Shown here: positions 22,041-32,096 of the stretch, piece by piece
How the letters are laid out: each line of letters begins with the position of its first letter
Position numbering within the stretch: the stretch's first letter is position 1
Source of the DNA: Prorocentrum cordatum
Taxonomy: Eukaryota; Sar; Dinophyceae; Prorocentrales; Prorocentraceae
Assembly: GCA_963575745.1 (NCBI GenBank)
Contig: CAUYUJ010012780.1
Span: forward strand, 423,557-487,556
DNA length: 64,000 bases
Direction: 5' to 3'
Position numbers and translations under genes: made by a program
Notes under the pieces: generated by a model
What the model saw: only the letters and a program-made list of their open reading frames with translations
Databases searched by the model: none
What the model was told of the DNA's origin: nothing

Positions 22041-22269
22041 AAAAAAAAAAAAGCCTCATCAAAATCGGAGCGGGCCGTCCGAAGTGCACTTCGGAGCGGC
22101 TCGGTCGGCTCGAAACGAGCCGTGCCTGCGGCGGGGGTGCGCCCCTGCCCTGCTGCGGTGGCTCCGGAGGCGGCTCGTTCTCCTTCTCCTGCCGGCGGGG
22201 CGCGGGGCGGTGAGCGGCCCCTGCAGCACAGGGAGCACTGCTGCCCTGGGCGGCCAAAGGAGGGCCCCC
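22041..22269. other. GC-rich spacer with small palindromes
   Basis: Contains the perfect 16-bp palindrome CCGAAGTGCACTTCGG (22079-22094) and the hairpin CGGCTCGAAACGAGCCG just after it. No gene is recognised. Confidence 0.4.
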
Positions 22270-22274
22270 AAACT
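22270..22274. repeat. Target-site duplication of copy A, left side
   Basis: AAACT directly outside the left LTR, matched by AAACT at 41980-41984 directly outside the right LTR. Five bases is the usual duplication length for Copia integrases. Confidence 0.75.
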
Positions 22275-22507
22275 AGTTTGAAGGGGCATATCCAACTCTG
22301 TTGTACCGTAGTAGCGGTAGTCCCAGAAGTAGGAGATCGTCGCGGGAGTGACGGGCCATCTCAAGTGAATACGTTTTCGGTCTCGATGGCAAGTACTGTG
22401 CCCCGCGATGAGGCACAATCATATTGCGGCGGCCAGCCGCTTGAACACAAACGGCCGCGGGCAAACGCTCGTTATCTCCCACTTTTGCCCCAGCTCTATT
22501 TAGGAGT
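22275..22507 (-). repeat. 3' LTR of copy A
   Basis: Aligns with the 5' LTR at 41708-41979 from AGTTTGAA to TAGGAGT, sharing CATATCCAACT, GATCGTCGCGGGA, CGACGGGCCATCTCAAG-like and CCAAACGGCCGCGG-like blocks. It lacks about 40 bases near the left end that the other LTRs keep, including the CTTCGCC/GGCGAAG palindrome. Confidence 0.85.
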
Positions 22508-22703
22508 CGGGGGGGAGACGAGGCGTGACCCCGCCGCCCGCTATACAGTAAATACTACATGCACAAAAGGCAGCAAAAGGCAGGTTCAAAAGGAAGGTGC
22601 GCCCGCACGCAAGTGCCCTTGCACGCAAGTTGCCTCGCCAACAGATCGCTCTGCAAGCGAGTACTCCTCATGCGGCCTCAGACGGCGTTGTCTGGCCAGC
22701 CCG

Positions 22704-22895
22704 TACGGTAGGTTCGTGTCGTGTCGACCCCGGCGTTGGTCCCTGATACCGCGGGGATCGTTCAACCTTGAACGATCGGCCGTTTCCAAAACGTCCGATC
22801 GTTCAACATCGACTGAGTCTGGGTCGCCAGCGGCGTTCAACGTTGAACGCCGGCGGCGGGGTCGCCGACGGTCGGCACGACACAGACCTACCGTA
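22704..22895. mobile_element. 192-bp MITE with 20-bp terminal inverted repeats
   Basis: The left end TACGGTAGGTTCGTGTCGTG is inverted at the right end as CACGACACAGACCTACCGTA, with two mismatches. If the outermost TA on each side is counted as target duplication, it fits a Tc1/mariner-type element, but that is inference. Internal palindromes flank its middle: GATCGTTCAA/TTGAACGATC at 22756-22777 and GGCGTTCAACGTTGAACGCC at 22832-22851. Copy B lacks it at the homologous place (after GTCTGGCCAGCCCG), so it inserted after the copies diverged or was lost from B. Confidence 0.8.
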
Positions 22896-22913
22896 ACGGA
22901 GTATGACGTTTAA

Positions 22914-23678
22914 ATTCGCCGGCCCAACGGGCCAGAGGCGTGCTAAGATCTCCGGTAACTGGTTAACAATTCTCTAGTTCGCGCGCGCGGGGCGGCCCCT
23001 GGGGGTCCCCGGACGAAAAGTACCCCGGGCGACTCCCGGCTGATCCCCGGGCGAAGCCACCAGAGCGCTCCATGAGCGCACCAACAGGGCTCCGAGACGT
23101 CCCCGAGAGCCCCAAGAAAGGCCAAGAGGCCCCCAAGAGGCCCCCAAGATGGTACACGAGGGGTCCGACATGCCACAAGATCGCTCCAAGACGCCCAAGA
23201 TAGCCCCCAGACGCCCCAAGAGGCCTCCAAGAGCACTCCCAAGAGGGCCCCCGGAGGCAAAATTCATTGCTTTTCCTTAGGTTTTTGAAAGATTTTGGAG
23301 CTTCCACCTTTTCGGCTTCCCGACGCCCCAAGACGGCCCAAGAGGCCCCCAAGATCGCCCCAAGAGGGCCCAAGAGGCCCCCAAGAGGGCCCCAAGATGG
23401 CCCAAGAGGACTCGAAGACGGCCCAAGAAGCCTCCAAGACGGTCCACGAGGGCCCCAAGAACGCCCCCAAAGGGGCGGCCCCTAAGAGGCCCTAAGAGGC
23501 CCCCACGAGGCCCTCAGGAGGCCCCCAAGAGTCCCCCAAGCGGCCCCAAGAGGCCCCCCAAATGCCCCCCCGAGCGCCCCAGGAGTCCCCCAAGCGGCCC
23601 CAGGAACCCCCAAGGCGCCGCATTGACACCAGGCCCTCGGGCAAACGGCAGACATGAGACTGTATGGGCCGGCGGAAT
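22914..23678. mobile_element. Foldback element carrying a CCAAGAGGCC array
   Basis: ATTCGCCGGCCC (22914-22925) is inverted as GGGCCGGCGGAAT (23666-23678). Between them lies a GC-rich lead, a CCAAGAGGCC array and the AT-richer signature in reverse orientation (about 23258-23290, with CATTGC and CCTTAGGTTTTTG). Copy B runs from its GTCTGGCCAGCCCG directly into retroelement sequence, so this block is an insertion into copy A, next to the 192-bp MITE. No transposase is encoded. Confidence 0.6.
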
Positions 23679-23689
23679 GAGCGAAACGA

Positions 23690-25259
23690 TTAAATAATGC
23701 TTGAAGGGTTCCGTTCCTCCCATGACATGTAAGAGCATATCTCTGTCAATGATCCCATTTGTGTGACCGTCCGCGGTCATTCCGCGAGTGCCACACCACT
23801 GTATACTATGCGCGATACCCCGCTCCATCACCTGTCGTATCCAACTGGCGTGCCCCGAAAGAGTACACCCGGTCGGTTTCTTCAGGTCTTTGTTTGACAA
23901 AGACCCGAAGACATATTCAACATCTATCGGGGATGGACAGACCTCCCTTTAGTAAAACGTGGTTTAGTGAAAACGCCCTGAAGCCCAAACCTGGCGGGCG
24001 CAAGCCTGGAAAATAACGACCGCGGCGCCCTCTCGAGAACCGAAAACGGACAATTCACTAATCGACGTGTTACCGTTGAGGGTTCTGTCCGCCCCCGAAT
24101 TGATGGACAAAGTGACCGTGATGCTCAAGCCGCCCATCTCTAGTATATACTTCAACTGAGTGGGTCTCAGTGGCCCCTGCGTGGGGTTCGTGCAAAGTGA
24201 CGATCGTGGGATAGCAATCCTCCAAGTTGTGGGTTGCCGCTCGTGCTGCTGCTGAACAGCTTGAGCGGACCTGCAAGCGGCGAGACTTGCAGCGCGCGTC
24301 GATCAATGGACGACAGGCATACCGGTTGGTGTGCTTGCGCACCGTAGCAGGCTTGCGCCGCGAATGCCATAGTGACCTCGTCATCAGCACCTCCATTCAG
24401 GCGTCGATAGCCGGAGTCGCTGTGCAGGTCGACTTCGCCCGTTGGGGTCATAGATCGATAGATGATATTATTAGGGCAACCCTGCAACTTCCTGGTAATC
24501 GCGCTCAATCGTCGCGCCTGTATGCCACTCGGTTCCTGGACACGCTGTAGGGGAACAAAATATACCATCATCCACACCTGGGTGATTAATGCGTAAGCCA
24601 ACGCGCCTCTGAGGCTGACAAACGTGTCAGTGGCCATCTTTGATGCTTTTGCGTCAGCGTCTGCGCCTGTGGGGTCAATGTGTTGAATGGGACGGAGCTG
24701 TTTGATGTATCCATTTTTGATCAAGTGTAACGTTACCGCCCCAATCCTTGGAATACCTCACAACACAATTGGTATATGTATGTGTGAGGAATTTACATTT
24801 ACCAAAAATATCGTCAACGCACTGGACGCACCTGTCGATGGTGTCCTCAGTACCGGCCATATTGATATCATCCACGTGCTTGGCAATGAGAAAGTCGCTG
24901 CTTGTCCCGAAAACATCGTCGTAAGACGTGGGTCTGAACCCAAACCCTCACGTGGTCTAGATTCAGTGAGAAGGCTCTGGGTGCATCCTGGGTGCCTGTG
25001 CCTGGCTGGAGGCACTATAAGAAGTGCTTCGACTCATCGTAGTGCTCGACTCCTGGAAGGGACCGAAGCACCGATGCTGATCAACGTGGCACTGTAAAAC
25101 GCACCACGCGTTCCTTGTCACTGGCTGCCTCAAGCAATTGCTGATAGGCCAACCCTTTCAGGAAACCGCGTTGATGTCAAGGGAAGCGATGACCCATTGC
25201 GCCTCGCACGCTGCCGCGCTTGCACGTAGTCTCTGGCTTGACCACCTCGACGCCCCTGG

Positions 25260-25291
<32 letters not shown>

Positions 25292-25895
25292 ACATGGGGG
25301 GCCTCGAGGTCCATGAACCCCCCCACGTACCAGGCGTAGCCTAATGGTCCGTTCCGACTCTCCCGTTTCTCTCTTTACGAACTCACACTTATATACTTAT
25401 CTCGAAGTCATGATGTTTGACGCCGTTGATCGATCTCGCATCTTGTCACGCCTGCTGTCAAACCGCGCGTCGAATTCAGTGAATCGGGCCTTTGATACCA
25501 TGACTGGATTCGCCTGGGTATCGGCTTTCGTGCGAGAATCGTCCTCTTTGACGACCGCGGCCCGTTTTGCGGCAGCGGTCGCATATACTCGCATGGTGGT
25601 CACACGGTCGATGTTTACTATCCCATGTGTTCGTTCGGATAAGACTACCATTAACACGTCTGCAGTAAAGCCAAGCTTTATGTATTAAAATGTTCCTCCG
25701 ATGCCAATCCGTACATATGGTCGTCGCCCGTGGAACATACTGGGGCGCGATCTGTCTCCGCGTCGTCGGAGTCGCGCGGGTAGCCCCGCGCAGGCAGGTG
25801 CCCCCGCTGTTCTTCAGCTGCCGTGACCAGCGCACTGTTGTCAGTGATCGCGCGTGGGTGCACTGTAAAGGTGATCTAATGGAGCTGCCCCCAAT
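23690..25895 (-). pseudogene. Reverse transcriptase and RNase H of copy A (broken)
   Basis: The reverse transcriptase copies element RNA into DNA and RNase H removes the RNA strand. On the minus strand the segment reads a SLDI motif (about 25165-25178, first catalytic Asp), then KHVDDINM with the catalytic HVDD at 24867-24878, then LDQ and RPIQH blocks, an RNase H LHSDSGYR motif, and near the 3' end a weakly preserved ADGHT block. The HVDD box is intact here, unlike in copy B. The frame is broken by several shifts and stops, for example directly after SLDIN. A 29-base A run (25260-25288) replaces a short mixed stretch present in copy B. Confidence 0.8.
25260..25288 (+). repeat. A29 homopolymer within copy A
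   Basis: A run of 29 adenines on the plus strand. The aligned part of copy B (about 43862-43870) has only a short GAAAAGG, so the run expanded or inserted in A. Confidence 0.9.
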
Positions 25896-25898
25896 AAT

Positions 25899-26800
25899 TC
25901 CACGAGCCCTCTGGGCGTCGGTGATTTAGGGCGTTTCCTCTTCCACCCCTCCCTTTCCCCTTCGGAGGGGGGTCACCCCTCCCCCCACCCCCTCCCATGG
26001 GCCTCGGCGGGGGGCGCCGCAAGTAGTTAGGGCGTCCAAAACGGCCTCGGCGAGGAAACCAAAATCATTGCTTTGACTAGGGCGTTGGCCCCGCTTTGGT
26101 CTCCTGGGGGGGGCCTCAATTGAGGGCACGGGAGGCCCCGAGAGGTCCCAAGATGGCCCCAATATGGCCCCACGAGGCCCCCAAGAGGCCCCCAAGAGGC
26201 CCCCGGGAGGCCCCCAAGAATACCCGAAGCGGCCCGGAGGCCCCCCCCGAGGCACCCAAGACCCAGAAAAAAAAACCAGGATCGCCAAGATACCCCGAAG
26301 ACGTCCCCTGAGGCCACCAAGAATCACCCAAGAAATACTCCAAGAGGCTCCGCGAGGCATCCAAGAGACCTCTGGCCCTTGTGCTCGCCCTACTACTCCT
26401 GTTCCTCCTTCCTGCTCCTACTCCTTCTCTTCCTTTTCCTCCTCCTCCTCCGCCTCCTCCTCATCCGATTCATCCTCTTTATTCCCACTCCCTCATCCAT
26501 CCATCCATCCACCTCCTCCTTCTCCCCCTCACTCCTTTGCGCGGTTCGGCCGTCCTCCTCTTTGTTGCCGCACTTCCATGATCACCTCAACTCGCCTGGA
26601 CATCGTTTCTGGATGGGCTGGCGGGGGTACTTTTTTGTCGCAGCCGCGAGCGAGAGCGCAGCAGCGGCGTGTCAAAGTCCAGGCGGGCCGCGCGAGGTAC
26701 AAACTAACCAAACAGAAGCAAGCCGAGCACCGACAGTCATAACGGGACCAGTAAGTCGCCGGAGTGGAGGCGGGGCGGAGTGGCTGGTGGGGATGCGCGA
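25899..26800. mobile_element. Foldback element, third family member, in copy A
   Basis: The left end CCACGAGCCCTCTGGGCGT continues with CTCTTCCACCCCTCCCT and TAGTTAGGGCGTCCAAAA, like the elements at 27870 and 28897. The right part has CATCGTTTCTGGATGGGCTGG (about 26604-26625) and a second, similar GGCTGGTGGGGATGCGCGAGCG end (about 26780-26802). The interior holds a CCAAGAGGCC array, the AT-richer signature (about 26048-26078) and a TCC-rich tract (about 26395-26530). It interrupts retroelement sequence that is continuous in copy B near 44480. It is more diverged than the other two, hence older. Confidence 0.6.
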
Positions 26801-26802
26801 GC

Positions 26803-27869
26803 GTCTGGAATGCCCTTTCTTCCTGTAGTTTTGTGTACAACACATCCGATTCTTCATAAATCGTCGGAAGCCGTCCGTCCTCCTGCGGTGATTCGGCTTC
26901 TGGAGCTTCCCTGGCGTTGTTGTCTTGCGTCGGTGCGTCTGCAACTTCGCCGTGTCTTGGTCGAGCCCCGCTTGAGGTTTAGTGGACTTTAGGCATTGGG
27001 TGATCCACCAATGTGCTGATCCGGTTATAGCATGTACATTCAGGGCGGTGCCTTCAGCTTCATAGTAGTGGAAGCATGGATGAACGTCGTTTTCGCAGCG
27101 CACCAGTGCACAGCTGTCGGCAAAAACCACCAGAAGTAGCTCGTGGATACCCTTAGCTAGCCTGACAGAAACTACGTTCTTGATACGGAAGAAGTTCCTC
27201 ATAAGGCATTGGAGGGCTAAGTGTGCCTGAGGAGATAATCGAATCGCACTTGTCATCTGAAGCGTTCCCTTTTTCGGCAGGGGTGTAGCCTCATGTCATA
27301 GCAGGTCCCCCCGCAGGTAGACTGGCGACAAATGTCAAGACTGTCCGTAGCGCAGTGTTGTCTGAGCCAATCTCTCTGGCGATCGTAACTATGATGCATA
27401 GTGAATGTCGCGCGTCCCACCATTGATCTTGCACGACGCGGTTTCACACTCGGTGAAAACCTTGCCCCCTGTCGGGATCGTTCCGCACGGCCGGGAAAGG
27501 GCCGTTCCAGCGCCCCCAGTCGTCCTTCGTAGTCGCGGGGCGATGATAGTCGACCAAATCTCCTTCATCCTCGAAGTGCTGACCTGTGATAGGTCGTCTT
27601 GGTGCGCAGTGCGCGATTGGTTTGGCTACTGCAATAGCTTGCGTGATAGCCTCAACGCATGCCTGGCGGATCGCCTGCTCTCGAGAGCGATCGGATGTCT
27701 GTCTGGCGTTCATGATCCAGAACAGGCAGGTCGGGCAGCATCGCTGGTTGCCGCCCAAACAGGGCGCTGCATGGAGACACCTCACTGTAGAAGGTGAACG
27801 CACTGGCGGCAAACAGGGCTTCATGCAGTAGTCGCGCGAGAACAAGAGGTATGTTTAACCTTTTAAAAT
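26803..27869 (-). pseudogene. Integrase C-terminal part of copy A
   Basis: Homologous to copy B 44550-45560. Recognisable minus-strand blocks include GQHFEDEGDLVDYHRP, KDDWGRWNGPFPAVRNDP and a later NFFRIKNVVSVRLAKGIHEL. The WNG(P/V)..V.NDP block matches the region downstream of the integrase core in dinoflagellate Copia polyproteins as I remember them. The frame is interrupted, and the left half is joined to the core only across two inserted elements. Confidence 0.6.
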
Positions 27870-28855
27870 CCCACCAGCCCTCTGGGCGTAGGTGGTCTAG
27901 AGCAGATCCTCTTCCACCCCTCCCTCTTCCCCCTTGGGGAGGGGTTTACCCCTCCCCCTACCCCCTCCCCTGGACCTGGACGGGGGGGGCCGCGGGTAGT
28001 TAGAGCGTCCAAGATGGCCCAAGACGGCTCCAAGAGCGCCTCAGAGAACCCAAGATGAGCTCCAAGATGGCTCAAGATAGCGCAAGATCGCTCACGATGG
28101 CTCCTAAGATGGTTCCAAGAAGCCCAAAGACGGCCCCAAGATAACTCCAAGTGGCCAAACAGCTCCCCAAGGAGGCCCCGAAGAGGCCAAAATCGTCCCA
28201 AAACCTAAGGAAAATCAATGATTTTTGCTTTCTCGCCTTTTCGCTTCCGATGGCCATCCGAGGCCTGGAGATGGCTCCAAGATGGCCCAAGAGGGCCCCA
28301 AGAGAGCCCCAAAAGAGCCCCAAGACGGCCCCAAGAGCGCCCAAGAGCACTCCAAGAGCGTTCCAAGAGGGGTCCAAGAGGCGATTTTAGGGGCTTCCGA
28401 GGGGGGGCGCTAATTCACCCCCCCCTCTTGTTTGATCGACTCCCTCCAAGATGGCCCCAAGAAGCGCCCAGGAAGCCCCAAGAGGTCCCAAGATGGCCCC
28501 AAAATGGCCCCAAGAGGCCCCCAAGAGGCCCCCCGGAGGCCCCCAAGAGACCCCCAAGAGGCCCCAAGAGCCCCCCCAGATGCACCCAAGATGCTCCAAG
28601 AGGCCTCGGCGAGAATGCCTAATCATTGATTCTACACAGGTTTTAGCCACATGGAGGCCTCTTGGGGGGGGGCACGGATTAAGATGACTCCAAGAGCGTC
28701 TGGGAGAGCCCAAAATGACCTCCAAGATGGCTCAAGATATCCCAAGATGTCTCATAATGGCTTCCTCTGTGTGCTGCCCACTTCTCTGATCGAGGCAATT
28801 CCTCTGGGCATCGTTTCTGGATGGGTTGGTGGGGATTCGCGAAGCGACAACAATT
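27870..28855. mobile_element. Foldback element inserted in copy A integrase, first of two
   Basis: Starts CCCACCAGCCCTCTGGGC (27870) and carries the inverted GGGTTGGTGGG at 28823-28833, followed by a 22-base tail GATTCGCGAAGCGACAACAATT that the second element also has. The body holds a CCAAGAGGCC array, the AT-richer signature AAAACCTAAGGAAAATCAATG (about 28199-28220) and no coding capacity. Retroelement sequence resumes right after the tail, so the tail probably belongs to the element. On the minus strand a GT falls at one junction and an AG near the other. Confidence 0.8.
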
Positions 28856-28896
28856 CAGTTTCCACGACGTGAAGTCACTGGCGAAATCTGTCAAGT

Positions 28897-29882
28897 CCCA
28901 CCAGCCCTCTGGGCGTAGGTGGTCTAGAGCAGATCCTCTTCCACCCCTCCCTCTTCCCCCTTGGGGAGGGGTTTACCCCTCCCCCTACCCCCTCCCCTGG
29001 ACCTGGACGGGGGGGGCCGCGGGTAGTTAGAGCGTCCCAGATGGCCCAAGACGGCTCCAAGAGCGCCTCAGAGAACCCAAGATGAGCTCCAAGATGGCTC
29101 AAGATAGCGCAAGATCGCTCGAGATGGCTCCTAAGATGGTTCCAAGAAGCCCAAAGACGGCCCCAAGATAACTCCAAGTGGCCAAACAGCTCCCCAAGGA
29201 GGCCCCGAAGAGGCCAAAATCGTCCCAAAACCTAAGGAAAATCAATGATTTTTGCTTTCTCGCCTTTTCGCTTCCGATGGCCATCCGAGGCCTGGAGATG
29301 GTTCCAAGATGGCCCAAGAGGGCCCCAAGAGAGCCCCAAAAGAGCCCCAAGACGGCCCCAAGAGCGCCCAAGAGCACTCCAAGAGCGTTCCAAGAGGGGT
29401 CCAAGAGGCGATTTTAGGGGCTTCCGAGGGGGGGCGCTAATTAAACCCCCCCTCTTGTTTGATCGATCTCCTCCAAGATGGCCCCAAGAAGCGCCCAGGA
29501 AGCCCCAAGAGGTCCCAAGATGGCCCCAAAATGGCCCCAAGAGGCCCCCAAGAGGCCCCCCGGAGGCCCCCAAGAGACCCCCAAGAGGCCCCAAGAGCCC
29601 CCCCAGATGCACCCAAGATGCTCCAAGAGGCCTCGGCGAGAATGCCTAATCATTGATTCTACACAGGTTTTAGCCACATGGAGGCCTCTTGGGGGGGGGC
29701 ACGGATTAAGATGACTCCAAGAGCGTCTGGGAGAGCCCAAAATGACCTCCAAGATGGCTCAAGATATCCCAAGATGTCTCATAATGGCTTCCTCTGTGTG
29801 CTGCCCACTTCTCTGATCGAGGCAATTCCTCTGGGCATCGTTTCTGGATGGGCTGGTGGGGATTCGCGAAGCGACAACAATT
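28897..29882. mobile_element. Foldback element inserted in copy A integrase, second of two
   Basis: Nearly identical to the element 1027 bases upstream, with only scattered substitutions. It starts CCCACCAGCCC (28897), has GGGCTGGTGGG at 29850-29860 and the same 22-base tail. The about 41 bases between the tail of the first and the start of the second are integrase sequence homologous to copy B (about 45570-45610). Two independent insertions a few dozen bases apart therefore fit better than a simple tandem duplication. Confidence 0.8.
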
Positions 29883-30420
29883 TGGTTTCAATTGTCGCAG
29901 CGCGTTGTCCACGCGGGCGCATGCTCAGCTCAGCGCCCTTCGCCTTGAAGACTGCCTTAGCGGCGTCGTTGTTAAGGCCACCCTCCCCGTCGGAGTATAG
30001 TGCCCTGGCAGGTCCGAATTGCATCGGGCACTAATGATACGCATCTAAGATATTGGTCATTGTTTTGTCTGGTATCTCCAGTCCAGCGGCATGTAGAATG
30101 CAACGATCAGCGATGTGAAATGTTTTGTGTTCCTGTTTGTAAAACATTATGTAGCACTCGACTTCCTCATTAAACTTGCAGGGTAGCACAGTGGATGGCG
30201 CGACAGCATGCTCTGGCTCGTGCAAGGCCCTGCGCCCCCGACATGTGTCACAGACACCCTTGATCAAGTTGAGCCCGACGTTGCCCAGACCAGCCTTGGT
30301 TAAGTCGAGTCAGAGCTTAAGCTCTTTAGCGTGGAACCACCGCAAGTGAGTGTAGTTTCCGCAGCTCGCGCGTTACCACGTTTGGGGCAAAGCTTCGTAG
30401 GTGCTGTAGACTAATTTGGA
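29883..30420 (-). pseudogene. Integrase catalytic core of copy A (broken)
   Basis: The integrase joins element DNA to host DNA through a DDE triad. In the minus-strand reading the first Asp position (VEC-D in copy B) is Tyr here (codon 30151-30153). The second is intact in YSDGEGG (29989-29991), and the Glu of ATIE is intact (29887-29889). An in-frame stop separates the first and second motifs near 30030. The core is then cut by the inserted elements three codons after the catalytic Glu. An upstream CDTC pair resembles the zinc-binding part. Confidence 0.75.
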
Positions 30421-31157
30421 CATCGAACATTGACCAGTCTGGGAGTCGTGGGCGCGCAGCAGGGTTACCCGCAGGTGGTGGTGGAGGTGGATCTCCTCCC
30501 TGCTGTCGACCACGTCTGGCTGCGATCTGCGGCAGCTGTGATCATCCGAGCTGCCGGCTCCACTGGAGGCAGGTTGCCCCGCAGCAGGTTCAGCGCCGGC
30601 TGTTGGTCCAGCTCTGGAGCCAAATCTCGGCGCTCGCGGCCGCGCAAATGGCGGTGCGGCTGGTGCCTCGGACACGGCTGCCGCCGCAAGTGGTGGTGCT
30701 GTCGGTTCGGCAGAAGCAGAAGGTTCCTGTCCGTGGTTGCCCGGCAGCTTCCACGGCTTGGCAAACTTGCATGTGCCAGGCGTGCGTGCGTGACCAGGGT
30801 TGGCCTGGCCGTAGTTCTTCTTGCAGCGTAGACATTCCCAGCGGTAGTGAATCCTCCTTGCCGTGCCACCTACTGTGTTTGGGGCCCTTGTCATGAAGGG
30901 GAAAGCATGATAACGTTGTCCGCGCGTGCAAGACGCCCCCATACTCCTGGGGGTGGTCTCTTGATCGAACCGTCGGGATGCCGAGGGATAGCTGGGCCAT
31001 CCAAGTCAAATCCTCGTGTCTTGGTGACGAGAACAGAGGACGCAGGAGGACGATCATGAAAGGGATCGCGATTCAGTGTTAACAAATCGTCTGCAATTTG
31101 AACTGCGTCGGCGAAAAAGGGCTGCATCTTCGGAGCGCACTGTGCAGCCCTGGACAA
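30421..31157 (-). pseudogene. Zinc-finger linker before integrase, copy A
   Basis: Homologous to copy B 46150-46784. The minus strand reads YRWECLRCKKNYGQ, then PGHARTPGTCKFAKP, a WxCxxC...H...C pattern typical of a small zinc-binding fold. An Ala/Pro-rich linker follows, containing a GCAGG palindrome (30569-30582). The frame is shifted at least once. Confidence 0.55.
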
Positions 31158-31209
31158 TTCTTCGTTACAAACCGAAGCATGTTGATGAGGGCCCGTACAG
31201 CGTTTCCTA

Positions 31210-32096
31210 TCAAAGGGTAAGTCGGAGACGGTGGATAGCCATTATCTCGATACGTTTACGTATTAATACCCCATGGGAGCCACGGAAACTCGTGGTACAT
31301 TGGCCCATATTGACTTTGAAAATGCACTTGCGTCTGGCCAACGTTGTGAACGGCGGCATATCGTCCACCCGAATGCCCGCCAGTTGTTCTCGTAAATACA
31401 ACCGCCGGAGGTCGTTATGACGTGCGGCAGCCCTCTCAGAAAACCTGATATGTGGAAGATCTTCTTCGCGGTGTTCAGACCGCGCGTCATGATCGACCTT
31501 AGAATTGAAGTGAGATGGTAGACCAGCCGTTCTGCAATTGGGTTGCGATATAGCAACGTCGAAACACGCGCCCAAGTAATGCGTCGCTGCGTCCTGGACA
31601 TCCTTGTGTTCAAGGTCAACATATGAACGCTTGTCGAGGTTTCCCCCTGGGGATCTGCCCCGGCTGAAAACTAACTGCGATAGTATCCATTTCCTCCGCG
31701 CAGTTCCAGCGCATCTACCTGGTTGCGTCGTCCGTTACTCAAGTTTGGGATTATGGAGAGCACATCGGCATGTGCATCCGCAGGTAACCCCGCTGGCAAG
31801 GCAAAGGGGGGTTCCTGCTCGGCATCACTGTCGGCGCCGGAGTCGAGAGGGGCATCGGTGAACTCGGCGCCAGATCCGAGACCCTTCGGGTCTTCACCGC
31901 AGTCTCCCTTGCCGTCTTCGACTGGTTTGGGTATCTTGCGCGGCTTGATGCCGGCTTCTTCGTTAGCTTTCTGTTTCTCATTTTTCTTGATCCGGGCGTC
32001 CGTTGGCGGCGCTGTCTGTCGTTCTGCGTCGGGCGAAGTAAATGGCGGAGATTCGGGAATAGGGGGGGGGGGGGGCGCGGGGCCGCGCTCAATCAA
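31210..32096 (-). pseudogene. Methyltransferase-like domain of copy A (broken)
   Basis: Corresponds to copy B 46997-47878. Blocks seen are DALELRGGNG (degraded from LELCGGSGG), ISQPNCRTAGLP, LYLREQLAG and FKVNMGQC. The order of glycine-rich motif, P(N/S)CR and REQ resembles a class I S-adenosylmethionine-dependent methyltransferase fold, perhaps of DNA C5 type, but the family is inferred from pattern only. The frame changes between the first and second half. Confidence 0.5.

Noticed and set aside
21292-22257. 321-codon minus-strand frame and 300-codon plus-strand frame
   Set aside because: Both run through the GGA foldback core; poly-Ser or poly-Glu content is a microsatellite artefact.
27870-29882. 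Simple tandem duplication of 1027 bp
   Set aside because: The sequence between the elements and after the second one matches different points of the copy B integrase, so two insertions fit better, although duplication cannot be fully excluded.
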